From NCBI GenBank assembly GCA_965221035.1, contig OZ244860.1, positions 3,286,001 to 3,350,000 of the forward strand: 64,000 nucleotides of DNA, in the 5' to 3' direction. Under the pieces are notes generated by a model, which had not been told where the DNA came from, made no database searches, and saw nothing but the letters and a program-made list of their open reading frames with translations. A program made the translations under genes and the position numbers. Positions 54,865 to 63,602 of this stretch are shown piece after piece. Numbering within the stretch: the stretch's first letter is position 1; each line of letters begins with the position of its first letter. Source of the stretch: UBA6522 sp965221035. Lineage in GTDB: Bacteria; Pseudomonadota; Gammaproteobacteria; Steroidobacterales; Rariloculaceae.

Positions 54865-54878
54865 CGGTCTGCGAGTAA

Positions 54879-55001
54879 TTACAACCGCTGCAGGAACTCT
54901 GCTGGCGTTTCAATGTTGTACCTGTCGCGCAAGGCGAGTAGGTCCCAATCTCCCGTTACAAGTACTTCCGCCTTCGCCGTGACCAATGCGGCGCGGACTA
55001 C
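54879..55001 (-). pseudogene. C-terminal fragment of a PIN-domain toxin
   Basis: Forty codons plus stop read VVRAALVTAKAEVLVTGDWD, then LLALRDRYNIETPAEFLQRL. This is the last quarter of a PIN-family (COG1569-like) toxin with the final Asp of TGDxDLL. The upstream part is absent: a TAG interrupts the frame beside the P450 stop at 55004. A relic. Confidence 0.72.
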
Positions 55002-55003
55002 CT

Positions 55004-56431
55004 TCACTCTCTACCGGCATTCGCCCTCACGGATTCGACCGCGTCATCCACGAGCGTGTCGACTTCGGCCTCGGAGTAACCCGAAAACGCCTCCGCGAGC
55101 TTGCCGCGAAGGTGCTCGAACTCTTCGTCGAGCTTGCGCAGACTGGTTTCCTTCCAGCTTAGCCAGAGTTCCTTCGGGCCGCGAAACGTGAAATTGGGGA
55201 AGTAGTCGAGCACCTGATCTTCCACCAGGCGCAGCGACGGCACCCGCTGAACCAGTGTCTCCATGGTGATCCGTGCCTCCAGCTGGGCGAGTCGATTGCC
55301 CAGGCAGAAGTGAATGCCGCGCCCGAAGGAGATATGTGTCCGGGCGTTCTTTCTGCGAATGTCAAAGGTCCCGGAGTCTCGATAGAGGCTTTCGTCGTGG
55401 TTGGCGGAACCCAGGGAAAGGAAAATCTGCGTGCCCGCCGGGATCTTGTGGCCGCCGATCTCGGTATCCCGGACCGCCACCCGACGCCAGCTGGTCTGCG
55501 GTGAGTTGAACCGCAGCACCTCTTCAAGAGCGTTGGGAATCAAGGAAGGCTCGGCGCAGATCGCCTCCCAGTTCTCCCGCCGGGTCAGCAGGCAGACCAG
55601 CGAGTTGCCAAGAAAATTGCTGACGATTTCATGGCCTGCGAAGGACAGGCCGTAGACTACCGATTCCACTTCCTTGTAGGTGAGGTCGTCGGGGTCCGCA
55701 TCGTGCCCCGCCAGCAGTTCCGAAGTGAAATCGTCGGCCGGCTCCCGATGGCGGTGCTTCACGAAAGACACGCAATACCGCCAGTAGGCGAGCATCTTCC
55801 TGGCGATATCGACCTGCTCTTCATCCGTCGCCTTGCCCCAGGTGAAGGCGAGCCGGTTGGTGGTCCATTCCTGAAGTTGGGGATCGTCCTCCCTGGGGAA
55901 GCCAAGCAGGCGGAAGATGGTCTCCCCCGGCAAGGGATGCCCGATGGTGGACACGAATTCGCAGGGTGCGCCAGCCTTGAGCATGCCGTCTACGAGGGCC
56001 TCGCAGCGCTCGCGAACATAGGGCGCCAGCGCCCGGATGCGTCGGCCGGAGAACCCTGCCTGGGTGTATTTCCTGATCCGCGTGTGGTCCGGACGGGCGC
56101 GGTTGGACATCACGGCGATGGGGTCATAGTCGGCCGCGGAAAGGACTTCGGCCGCGGCGTCGCAGATGGGCAGCACGGGATCCTGGACGTTTTCCGAGGA
56201 GAAGATGTCCGGATTGGTAAAAACGGCGGCGACGTCCTTCATTCGCGTGACCACGAGGTACCCGAGTTCCTCGGAATAGAAGATTGGCGAGTCCTCCCGC
56301 CGCGGTCGCAGTTGCGAATAAGGGTCCGCGACGTATTCCGGCGCGAAGGGCGAGAATGCGTGATCCACGGGACATCCCTCGGGCCTGGGGGGGCGTTCCG
56401 TACGGATCTTGTGATAGGCGGTTTCGGTCAT
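55004..56431 (-). CDS. Cytochrome P450
   Basis: 475 residues from ATG 56431. I-helix GLSFAGHEIVSNF, ExxR in ALEEVLRF, heme loop SFGRGIHFCLGNRLA with the Cys ligand. The C-terminal about 60 residues are acidic and extend past the usual end. Soluble class I bacterial P450; no ferredoxin gene is adjacent. Last gene of the minus-strand catabolic run. Confidence 0.93.
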   Translation of the reverse strand: MTETAYHKIRTERPPRPEGCPVDHAFSPFAPEYVADPYSQLRPRREDSPIFYSEELGYLVVTRMKDVAAVFTNPDIFSSENVQDPVLPICDAAAEVLSAADYDPIAVMSNRARPDHTRIRKYTQAGFSGRRIRALAPYVRERCEALVDGMLKAGAPCEFVSTIGHPLPGETIFRLLGFPREDDPQLQEWTTNRLAFTWGKATDEEQVDIARKMLAYWRYCVSFVKHRHREPADDFTSELLAGHDADPDDLTYKEVESVVYGLSFAGHEIVSNFLGNSLVCLLTRRENWEAICAEPSLIPNALEEVLRFNSPQTSWRRVAVRDTEIGGHKIPAGTQIFLSLGSANHDESLYRDSGTFDIRRKNARTHISFGRGIHFCLGNRLAQLEARITMETLVQRVPSLRLVEDQVLDYFPNFTFRGPKELWLSWKETSLRKLDEEFEHLRGKLAEAFSGYSEAEVDTLVDDAVESVRANAGRE

Positions 56432-56525
56432 GACGAATGCCGGGATTGAGGTTGCTGGACGAGTATAGTGCCGCTTCAACCGGATGCGGCATGATCGGTT
56501 CGATGCGGCACTGAACGTCGATTTC

Positions 56526-57851
56526 CTAGTGAATGTCGATTTCCTCCTGCGCGGCCAGCCGGGGCGATCGCAATGCCGCAATGGCGAGTGCCGCCACCAG
56601 GAAGGGGGTGGCGTAGATGAGGAAATTCAATCCCCTGGATAGCCCCAGCCCGATCAACACTCCGGCCACCGCGGGGCTCAGGATGGCACCGACACGCCCG
56701 ATGCCGATGCCCCAGCCAAGGCCGCTGGAGCGTGACCGGGCGTCATAGAGTCGCACCGCCGCGATATAAAGCGCAACAAAGCTGCCGTTGATGAAGAGGC
56801 CGGCGAAAAATGCCAGCACTGACAACACGGTCACGTTCAAGGGCATGAATCCGAACACCGCCATGAGCGCGAAGCTGCACGACAGGAAACCAATGAGCAT
56901 GGGCCGCACACCCCGGGCGCGGGACCTCAGCCCCATCCAGAAAACGCCGATGGCGCCGCCCGTGTTGAAGATCACCGTGACGTAGATCGCGCGGTCCAGC
57001 GGCAGCCCGGCGCTGACGATGACCTGCGGCAGCCAGGTATTGACGAAATACAGTCCGAAGATCACGCAGAAGAAGCAAACCCACAGCAGCGCCGTCCACG
57101 CCACCGGGTTGTCGTCGAACAGCCCCCGTATTCCCGTGCTGCCGTGCCGACGCGAAAGCGAGTTGGCCGCGTCGCCGTCCAACGGCCGCTGACCCATTCG
57201 CGCCAGCGTGGCGTTCAGCTTCGCCAGGCCGCGGCCGCCGGGTTGGCGCAACAGGAATTCGGGAGATTCGGGAACCAGCGCCAGGGCGAGCACGGTGACC
57301 GCCGCCGTCGCCGCACCGCCGGCGACAAACACCGATGTCCAGCCATACTGGGTCATCAGCGCAAGCGCCACCATGCCACCGAGGATGCCCCCGGCCGGGG
57401 CGGCGACATGCAGGATGCCGACACAAAGATTGCGGTGCCGGTCCGGCGCGAATTCCGCGACCGTGGTTGTGACGGTTGGCAGGATGGTGCCGATGGCGAT
57501 ACCGGCCAGAACGCGATAGATCAGCAGGTGCGAGATCGTGGTCGCGGTTGCCGTGAGGAACATGGCGCCCGTCAGGACTGCCAATGCCGCGCACATCACC
57601 GTGCGGCGCCCGAGATGATCGCTCAGCGGGGCGACCAGGGCCGACCCCAGGGCCATGCCGACAAACACGGCGCTGAGCACGACGCCCAGCGACTGGGGTT
57701 CGAGCCCCCATGCCTCGGACAGCACCGGCGCCGCGTACGCCATGGCGAACAGGTCGAACGCCTCGAAGATATTGATGGCGACACAGATGGCGATGACGCC
57801 CACCTGGTAGGGCGATACGGTTTCGAGCAATTCGGTCCGCCGGGTGTTCAT
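56526..57851 (-). CDS. MFS transporter, aromatic acid:H+ symporter (AAHS)-like
   Basis: 441 residues from ATG 57851, two bases after the hydratase stop. Twelve hydrophobic helices; the first loop has NIFEAFDLFAMAYAAP (Asp in helix 1, as in PcaK/BenK) and GSALVAPLSDHLGRRTVM; a second-half GLRSRARGVRPML. Imports an aromatic or related acid. Confidence 0.87.
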   Translation of the reverse strand: MNTRRTELLETVSPYQVGVIAICVAINIFEAFDLFAMAYAAPVLSEAWGLEPQSLGVVLSAVFVGMALGSALVAPLSDHLGRRTVMCAALAVLTGAMFLTATATTISHLLIYRVLAGIAIGTILPTVTTTVAEFAPDRHRNLCVGILHVAAPAGGILGGMVALALMTQYGWTSVFVAGGAATAAVTVLALALVPESPEFLLRQPGGRGLAKLNATLARMGQRPLDGDAANSLSRRHGSTGIRGLFDDNPVAWTALLWVCFFCVIFGLYFVNTWLPQVIVSAGLPLDRAIYVTVIFNTGGAIGVFWMGLRSRARGVRPMLIGFLSCSFALMAVFGFMPLNVTVLSVLAFFAGLFINGSFVALYIAAVRLYDARSRSSGLGWGIGIGRVGAILSPAVAGVLIGLGLSRGLNFLIYATPFLVAALAIAALRSPRLAAQEEIDIH

Positions 57852-57852
57852 T

Positions 57853-58632
57853 TCAGACGAATTCAACGGCCGCCTGACCGATTCCTTCCACTTCAACCAG
57901 CAGCCGGTCTCCGGCATGGACGGGTTGCAGCGGCACCAGCGAGCCTGAAAGGATGATCTCGCCGGCCTTGAGCGGGGTGTCGAATTCCGAGAGCGCGTTC
58001 GCCAGCCACGCCACGGCGTTCGCGGGGGAACCCAGCGCGGCGGCCCCCAGGCCGGTGGCTGTTTCAACACCGTTCTTCTTGACCACCATCCTGCAGGCGG
58101 GCAGGTCGACGGTGCCGGGCGCCACCCATCGATCACCCAGGACAATCAGTCCGCAGGAGGCATTGTCCGCCACGGTGTCCTGGATCCTGATGCGCCAGTC
58201 CCTGATTCGCGAGTCGACGATCTCGAAACAGGCGGCCAGTCCCTCGGTGGCGGCGAGGACCTCTTCCGCGGTCACGCCGGGACCTGCCAGGTCGCTGCTC
58301 AGCCTGAACGCGATTTCGCCCTCGACCCTGGGACGAATCAGGTCGCGCGCGATTTCCACCTTGTCGCCGCTGTGATGGATCATGGCATCGGTGAGAAAAC
58401 CGAAGTCCGGTTCATCGACGTTCAGCGTCTCCTGGACGGCCTTGCTGGTCAGCCCGATCTTCTTGCCCACAACGCTCTCGCCTTCGGAAAGACGCCGGTC
58501 CAGCACCGCCAGTGAAATCCGGTAGGCGTCTTCCATGGTGAGATCGGGGACGCGTTCGGTCAGCGGTTCGATGGGCTTCTGCTCCAGCCGCGCTTGCCAT
58601 AACTCCGCGCTGAACTGTTCGATCAGGTCCAA
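57853..58632 (-). CDS. 2-oxo-hydratase / fumarylacetoacetate hydrolase-like (MhpD type)
   Basis: 259 residues, TTG start with AGGAG at good spacing. KKIGLTSKAVQE, DFGFLTDAM and RVEGEIAFRL are the metal-binding MhpD/2-hydroxypenta-2,4-dienoate hydratase features, with LANALSEFDTPLKAGEIILSG at the C-terminus. A meta-cleavage step enzyme; with the P450, SDR and MFS it marks an aromatic or cyclic catabolic operon. Confidence 0.87.
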   Translation of the reverse strand: MDLIEQFSAELWQARLEQKPIEPLTERVPDLTMEDAYRISLAVLDRRLSEGESVVGKKIGLTSKAVQETLNVDEPDFGFLTDAMIHHSGDKVEIARDLIRPRVEGEIAFRLSSDLAGPGVTAEEVLAATEGLAACFEIVDSRIRDWRIRIQDTVADNASCGLIVLGDRWVAPGTVDLPACRMVVKKNGVETATGLGAAALGSPANAVAWLANALSEFDTPLKAGEIILSGSLVPLQPVHAGDRLLVEVEGIGQAAVEFV

Positions 58633-58719
58633 ATTCGTTCTCCTGTTCCTCCGCCATTCTCGCGGAAATTCGACTCTTTTTCTGGCTGATGCCCAATCAT
58701 GGTACGGAAAGGGCGCCGA

Positions 58720-59469
58720 TCAATACGTCGCCCGTCCGCCGGACAGATCGAAAGCCGCGCCCGTGCTGAACGAACACTCCTCCGAGGCGAGCCAGGCCAC
58801 CAGCGCCGCGACCTCCTCCGGTTCGCCGAACCGCCCCAGCGGAATTTTCGACAACATGTAGTCCACATGCTCCTCGCTCATCTGGTCAAGGAGGGGTGTG
58901 CGCACCGCGGCCGGTGTCACGCAATTGACCAATACGCCCGTTCCCGCCAGCTCCTTGCCCAAGGACTTGGTCATGTTGATGAGTCCCGCCTTGGATGCGC
59001 TGTAGGCGGATGCGTTCGGGTTGCCGTCCTTCCCCGCGACCGAAGCGATATTGACGATCCGGCCATAGCCCGCGGCGACCATGGTCGGAATCACGGCCCG
59101 CGTGACGAGGAAGCTGCCGACCAGGTTGACGTCGATGACGCGCCGCCAGTCGTCCGGCGGATATTCCCATAGCCGGTGGTTCGGCCCGGAGATGCCCGCG
59201 TTGTTGATGAGAATATCGACCTGGGGATGCGCCTGAAGCGTCGCTTTCATCGCCTTGGCCACGGAATCGCCGTCGGCAATGTCAACTTCGATTCCGGTAA
59301 CCTCGCCGGCAGATGCCATGTCGTTCCGCAAGGACGCGACTGCGTCATCGAGTTCGGTACCCGGAAGGTCCCATGCGGCGATGCCGGCGCCGGATTGGCG
59401 CAGTCTGTGAGCGATGGCATGACCCAGCCCGCGGGCGGCCCCGGTGACAATCGCGATTCGGTCAGGCAT
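58720..59469 (-). CDS. SDR family dehydrogenase
   Basis: 249 residues from ATG 59469. IVTGAARGLGHAIAHRL, INNAGISG, NIASVAGKDG (Ser), AYSASKAG (YxxxK) and a C-terminal GAAFDLSGGRATY. Classical SDR. Lies 20 bp after the propeller gene and 87 bp before the hydratase. A longer frame through 60951 is an artefact of the opposite phase and not a fusion. Confidence 0.92.
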   Translation of the reverse strand: MPDRIAIVTGAARGLGHAIAHRLRQSGAGIAAWDLPGTELDDAVASLRNDMASAGEVTGIEVDIADGDSVAKAMKATLQAHPQVDILINNAGISGPNHRLWEYPPDDWRRVIDVNLVGSFLVTRAVIPTMVAAGYGRIVNIASVAGKDGNPNASAYSASKAGLINMTKSLGKELAGTGVLVNCVTPAAVRTPLLDQMSEEHVDYMLSKIPLGRFGEPEEVAALVAWLASEECSFSTGAAFDLSGGRATY

Positions 59470-59489
59470 CGCGGAGGTACGGCGATGGA

Positions 59490-60986
59490 TCAATAGTCCA
59501 GGAAAATCCCTTCCGCCGGATCCAGACCGCCGTGGAAGCCGCCCTGGTCGCGCACGACCCGGCCCTCTCCGTTGTCGTCGTAATGCACCCAGACCAGGCC
59601 GTGGGCGTCGCCGTAGCCGGGCATTTCGATGGTGGCCATCTGCTCGCGCGTGGCCGTGTCGAATACGTACAGGACCCCCTCGGCGTTGCTGGTGCCCCAG
59701 ACTTCCCGACCGTTCGGAGCCAGCAACACGTGGTCGATCATGTAGCCTGCGAACACGGTTTCCAGGCCCCGGCCGGTGGCCGTGTCGAGCACCGTCACGG
59801 TTCGCCCCATGAACCCCGTCGTTTCGCCCTTGTCGGCGACCCAGATTTCCGACTCGTCGGCGTTGAGCGTGGCGCCGTAGGGGCCGATGCCCGCCGCCGC
59901 ATGCCAGGCGATCTCGCCGGTCTCGATGTTGATCCTGGTCACGCTGGAAGAGCCGCCGGCGGGCACATACATGTACTCGGAAGCCGAATCGATCACGATC
60001 CAGTCGCCCCGGTAGCCGGGGTAGGGGTACTCCTGTTCCACTTCCCAGGTGTCGGGGTTGATCCGCGCCACCCAGAACGGCCGCATGGTGGTGAGGCGCC
60101 CGACGTTCATGCTCGACGCCCCGACAAAGGCGTCCATGCCGCGCGGCCCATAGCCGGCAGGCTGCATCAGGATGTAGATGGATTCGCCGTCGGTATACGA
60201 AGTGTAGGAACTGCCGCCCAGGTCCTCGTCGCGGACGCCGCCGACGATCTCGTCCGTCTCGGTGTCGTAGAGGAACACGTCCAGGCCGTCGTCGGCCCGC
60301 GCGAAGGTGTCGATCAGCAGGAGGTTGTCCCGGAAGATCTGGCCGTGGTGCAGTCGCCCGCCCATGGTGACGATTTTCACCGGCTGCAGCGTCAGGGCGT
60401 CCACCTTGACCATGGCCGTGGTGGAGAGCAGCGTGGGCTGGGTCTCCTCGGAGAGCGCGCCGATGATGTAGACATGCCGGGCGTCCGGCGAGACGACCGT
60501 CGTGTGCACGCTTGTGCGCAGTTCCGGCGCCAGTTCGCCATAGGCGATGACTTCCTTGGTCTCGGCGTCCCCCACGACGACCCGGTTGGATTGGGCGGTG
60601 ACCATGTTGCGGCCCACCGAGAACCGGTTCGTGATGACACCCGTGTTTTCGTAGAAATAGGTCTTGCCGGGCTGCGGCTCGAACTTCGGTTCGCCGGGCT
60701 CGAATTCCGCGACGACCTCGTTCCGGAAGGTGCTCATGATGTTGCCCGTACGCGATTTTCGCTCCCAGCTGTCGAGCACGGTCTGGAAGGGTTCGATGCC
60801 GCTGACGATCCGGTCGCGTTCCGATTGGGGAAATTGCTCCAGGGCTTCCGGATCGGGCGGGAATACGGGAATCTGGCCGGCCGCCATTCCGCCCGGACCG
60901 CCCGGCCCCATGCCCGAATCCTGGGCGGACGCCGCCTGCAGGCACAGGCAAAGACCGATACCGGACAACATTCGTAACAATTTCAT
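59490..60986 (-). CDS. YncE-like beta-propeller protein, heme-less paralogue
   Basis: 498 residues from ATG 60986, GAGGAG upstream. Signal peptide (MLSGIGLCLCLQAASAQ), a Gly/Met-rich spacer, then the same propeller blocks as 47822: YFYENTG, VHTTVVSPDARHVYIIG, VGGVRDEDLGGSSYTSY, WVADKGETTGFMGRT, VRDQGGFHGGLDP. No CxxCH. It may bind the quinone or partner without its own heme. Confidence 0.82.
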   Translation of the reverse strand: MKLLRMLSGIGLCLCLQAASAQDSGMGPGGPGGMAAGQIPVFPPDPEALEQFPQSERDRIVSGIEPFQTVLDSWERKSRTGNIMSTFRNEVVAEFEPGEPKFEPQPGKTYFYENTGVITNRFSVGRNMVTAQSNRVVVGDAETKEVIAYGELAPELRTSVHTTVVSPDARHVYIIGALSEETQPTLLSTTAMVKVDALTLQPVKIVTMGGRLHHGQIFRDNLLLIDTFARADDGLDVFLYDTETDEIVGGVRDEDLGGSSYTSYTDGESIYILMQPAGYGPRGMDAFVGASSMNVGRLTTMRPFWVARINPDTWEVEQEYPYPGYRGDWIVIDSASEYMYVPAGGSSSVTRINIETGEIAWHAAAGIGPYGATLNADESEIWVADKGETTGFMGRTVTVLDTATGRGLETVFAGYMIDHVLLAPNGREVWGTSNAEGVLYVFDTATREQMATIEMPGYGDAHGLVWVHYDDNGEGRVVRDQGGFHGGLDPAEGIFLDY

Positions 60987-61257
60987 TTGAGTTGCTCCTC
61001 GCAGAACCCGGCTCATCCGGTCCTGTCCGCGCCAGAATACTTCAACTTAGCGATCCGATACGACGCCGTCTAATCAAAGTTGGTGATATCGGGCAATTTG
61101 TTCTGCCAATGTTGGTCGGAAGCATCCTGAGAATGCGTATGGTTGCATAATCGTTTTTGGGGATCGAGTTTGGGAGGCTGATATGGGCAGCGGTTTATCG
61201 ACCGGGGTCTAAGGTAAGACGGAGCGTTGGCAGCTGCGTCTTCCGTTGGCGTCTGGA

Positions 61258-61631
61258 TCAAGTAGTCCAACGCGGATAGTGCGACCGCGATGGCTTTTAT
61301 GGTTGTCAAGGATCCGCCGGTCGCGACCCGTTCTCGATCTGTGACAGATAGGCAGGACTAATTCCGTTCCGGCGCGCCGGGACAATTCCATACCACTGCG
61401 ACGACGGTACTCGCGGCAGACCCGCACGAGATTTTCGCCGTCGAGAATGCGATTGGCGAACACGACGGGGATCAACTCATCGTGACCTTCCGCAAGGTGT
61501 TATCTAGCCGCGACGTAGGCTTGCGCGTCGGCCAAGTCTTCAGCGGCTTAATACAGTCGCTCGTATACCTCAATGCGAAACACGATCATGTGCTCGCGAG
61601 TCGGCGATTCGATTACTTGCACATAGCGCAT
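61258..61631 (-). pseudogene. Decayed XRE-family HTH regulator or antitoxin
   Basis: From ATG 61631 one frame reads MRYVQVIESPTREHMIVF, a TAA, AAEDLADAQAYVAAR, another TAA, then ANRILDGENLVRVCREYRRR. The next frame continues the helix-turn-helix: ISPAYLSQIENGSR; the third gives SLTTIKAIAVALSALDYLI. Joined, these form an XRE regulator of the kind that follows a small N-terminal domain in antitoxins. Two stops and two frameshifts show it is dead. Confidence 0.72.
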
Positions 61632-61678
61632 TGTTGTCCCCCGTACTTGTATACGCGACCGCGAGGGCCGTTGACGTA

Positions 61679-62243
61679 TCTGCGGATTGCGGCCGTTTCT
61701 TGATTTGCTACACTACAGGCCTGCCCGGTATTCCCACGCGCTCAAGCTGCGGATTGCGGCCGTTTCTTGATTTGCTACACTACAGTCTTCAAGCGATATG
61801 ACGCCGATGTCGCTGCGGATTGCGGCCGTTTCTTGATTTGCTACACTGGTACGGCCTAACGGAAGTCCTCCGCCCATGCTGCGGATTGCGGCCGTTTCTT
61901 GATTTGCTACACTGGATTCGCTGGCCCTAAAGGTGTCGGTAAAGCTGCGGATTGCGGCCGTTTCTTGATTTGCTACACTCACAAATACATGCAGGATTGC
62001 GACCTGGGCGCTGCGGATTGCGGCCGTTTCTTGATTTGCTACACTGCCGAACCCTTGCGATCCACGATCAGGTTCGCTGCGGATTGCGGCCGTTTCTTGA
62101 TTTGCTACACTGCCGAACCCTTGCGATCCACGATCAGGTTCGCTGCGGATTGCGGCCGTTTCTTGATTTGCTACACTCGCGAGAGACATCACACTTCGAT
62201 TGACCAAGCTGCGGATTGCGGCCGTTTCTTGATTTGCTACACT
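61679..62243 (+). CRISPR. Type II-C CRISPR array, 9 repeats and 8 spacers
   Basis: Nine 36-bp repeats (first half GCTGCGGATTGCGGCCGT, second half TTCTTGATTTGCTACACT) start at 61679, 61746, 61812, 61878, 61944, 62010, 62076, 62142 and 62208. All are identical except the first base of repeat 1. Spacers are 30 bp; the first is 31 bp. Spacers 6 (62046-62075) and 7 (62112-62141) are identical. cas2, cas1 and cas9 lie next to it on the minus strand. The repeat 3' end GCTACACT resembles the -10-bearing end of Neisseria-type II-C repeats, so I orient the array on the plus strand. No tracrRNA anti-repeat is visible in the window. Confidence 0.97.
61687..61714 (+). promoter_or_regulatory. Repeat-embedded promoter (example from repeat 1)
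   Basis: Within each repeat TTGCGG (repeat positions 9-14) is followed, after 16 bp, by TACACT (31-36) preceded by TG-C, an extended -10. The same layout (promoter inside the repeat driving each crRNA separately) is known for Neisseria type II-C arrays. All nine repeats keep both hexamers. Confidence 0.55.
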
Positions 62244-62292
62244 GCCCGTGATGTAAGGCACTGAATCGTCGCCGGTTTTGTTCGTCCGCTGG

Positions 62293-62619
62293 TCAAAAAA
62301 ATTCCAGTTGGGCGGGTGGAGTCGGCGGCGATTCACGCGTTTTTCCGACATAGGTTTCGATGCGGCCAAATTGCTTGTCTGTAATTGTCAGAAATCGCAC
62401 CTCTCCTGCGGACGGAACACGACTCCCCATCCTGGCTGCGTGAATCTTGGCGTTCTCGATAGATGCACAGTGCCGTATGTAGACGGAGTACTGCATCATT
62501 GTAAATCCGTCCTTAAGGAGGTCTGTGCGAAATCGAACATAGGCTTTGCGAGCTTTGGGCGTATTCGTCGGGAGGTCAAACATCGCGATTACCCACATAG
62601 TACGCCAGCCCCATGGCAT
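62293..62619 (-). CDS. cas2: Cas2, type II-C
   Basis: 108 residues from ATG 62619; an ATG at 62598 (MWVIAMFDLPTNT) is the alternative. Ferredoxin-like Cas2: VIAMFDLP with the conserved Asp, KDGFTMMQYSVYIRH and FLTITDKQFG, ending PAQLEFF. Forms the Cas1-Cas2 integration complex. Lies 35 bp after cas1. Confidence 0.93.
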   Translation of the reverse strand: MPWGWRTMWVIAMFDLPTNTPKARKAYVRFRTDLLKDGFTMMQYSVYIRHCASIENAKIHAARMGSRVPSAGEVRFLTITDKQFGRIETYVGKTRESPPTPPAQLEFF

Positions 62620-62654
62620 TGCCTTTGCTGTCCCTACCACTTGCCGGTCCGGCT

Positions 62655-63590
62655 TCAACCGATTTCCGAAGCATCTACGAGATCGTATTCCAAAGGTAGT
62701 CCTTGGGGCAGAGATAATTTCCGGTCGCCTCCAGTCAAAGCGCGGCACAGTGATGCGGCACTGGTATGCAGGGCGAGCAGAATTGGTTCCCGCCGTGCGC
62801 CCACGATGATCGTTTCGTTGAGCAGAGAAAGAAGTTCAGCACGAGTTTCCCGCTCCGCCAAGTCGGGAAACGAGTCGTGAGTAGTCCCCACAATTTGCCG
62901 CACTCGCCAGTCTACATAGGGACGGTATGGCTCCAGCAGGTCGTCCGCTAGGCAAAAGGGATTCCCGCGATGTCGATGATGTACTCCGATCGAGGGAATC
63001 AGTCCCGCTGCAACGACGGCACGGGCGACGGCAGCTCGCACGATGGCGTAACCGTAATTCAGCAGCGCGTTAATGCCACCCGCTGTTCGGTCTCGTCGAA
63101 ATGTCTTTCCGAAAAGTCGCGGCCAATACCTTTGCGCAGCTTGGGCCTCGATATTCGCGGGATCTCCCGAGCGTACGCGGCGTGTCAGTTGGCCAAGCCC
63201 GCCATGATTTCCGGTGAAATGCGACAGTACAATGCCCTGCTGCTCGATCTTGGCCCGCACGATCGCCTGCCAGGCCTGCTTGCGTACCGGTTTGCTGGCT
63301 TTGATCTGCGCACGGTGGCGTTCTGTCTGGACGTGATGCGCATCGAGCGGAAGCATCATTCCGGCGGGGAGATGATCGCGACCCGTGACCATGACTGTTG
63401 CACCGGCTTCCAATAACGAAAGAAATACAGATTGTGTGTAGGTCGCACGGATGTCGTCGACGATCACAACGCCAAGATCTTCAATCGGCAGAGTCACTCT
63501 TGGCATACTAGATCGCTCTACCACTAACTGACGGTAGGCGACCGAGAGACGGGTTCCCGGGGTTGAGAATTCTACGGTCTTGCGGATCAC
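62655..63590 (-). CDS. cas1: Cas1, type II
   Basis: 311 residues, GTG start 12 bp after the cas9 stop. Conserved Glu in ANIEAQAAQRYWPRLFG, His/Asp ligands in GVHHRHRGNPFCLADDLLEPY. N-terminal beta domain (IRKTVEFSTPGTRLSVAYRQ) typical of type II Cas1. Metal-dependent integrase for spacer acquisition. Confidence 0.95.
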   Translation of the reverse strand: MIRKTVEFSTPGTRLSVAYRQLVVERSSMPRVTLPIEDLGVVIVDDIRATYTQSVFLSLLEAGATVMVTGRDHLPAGMMLPLDAHHVQTERHRAQIKASKPVRKQAWQAIVRAKIEQQGIVLSHFTGNHGGLGQLTRRVRSGDPANIEAQAAQRYWPRLFGKTFRRDRTAGGINALLNYGYAIVRAAVARAVVAAGLIPSIGVHHRHRGNPFCLADDLLEPYRPYVDWRVRQIVGTTHDSFPDLAERETRAELLSLLNETIIVGARREPILLALHTSAASLCRALTGGDRKLSLPQGLPLEYDLVDASEIG

Positions 63591-63602
63591 TTCCAGCCGA
63601 AT

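Noticed and set aside
58720..60951. 743-residue frame apparently fusing a protein with an SDR
   Set aside because: The upstream half is an Arg/Pro-rich shadow of the propeller gene; the SDR begins at 59469.
61020..61680. Search for a tracrRNA anti-repeat next to the array
   Set aside because: No stretch complementary to the repeat was seen here or in 62244-62292; it is probably beyond cas9.
61713..62369. 218-residue minus-strand ORF with SVANQETAAIRS repeats, and repeat-rich plus-strand frames over the same region
   Set aside because: These are translations of the CRISPR repeats and spacers; no start signal or domain, and the period equals the repeat plus spacer length.
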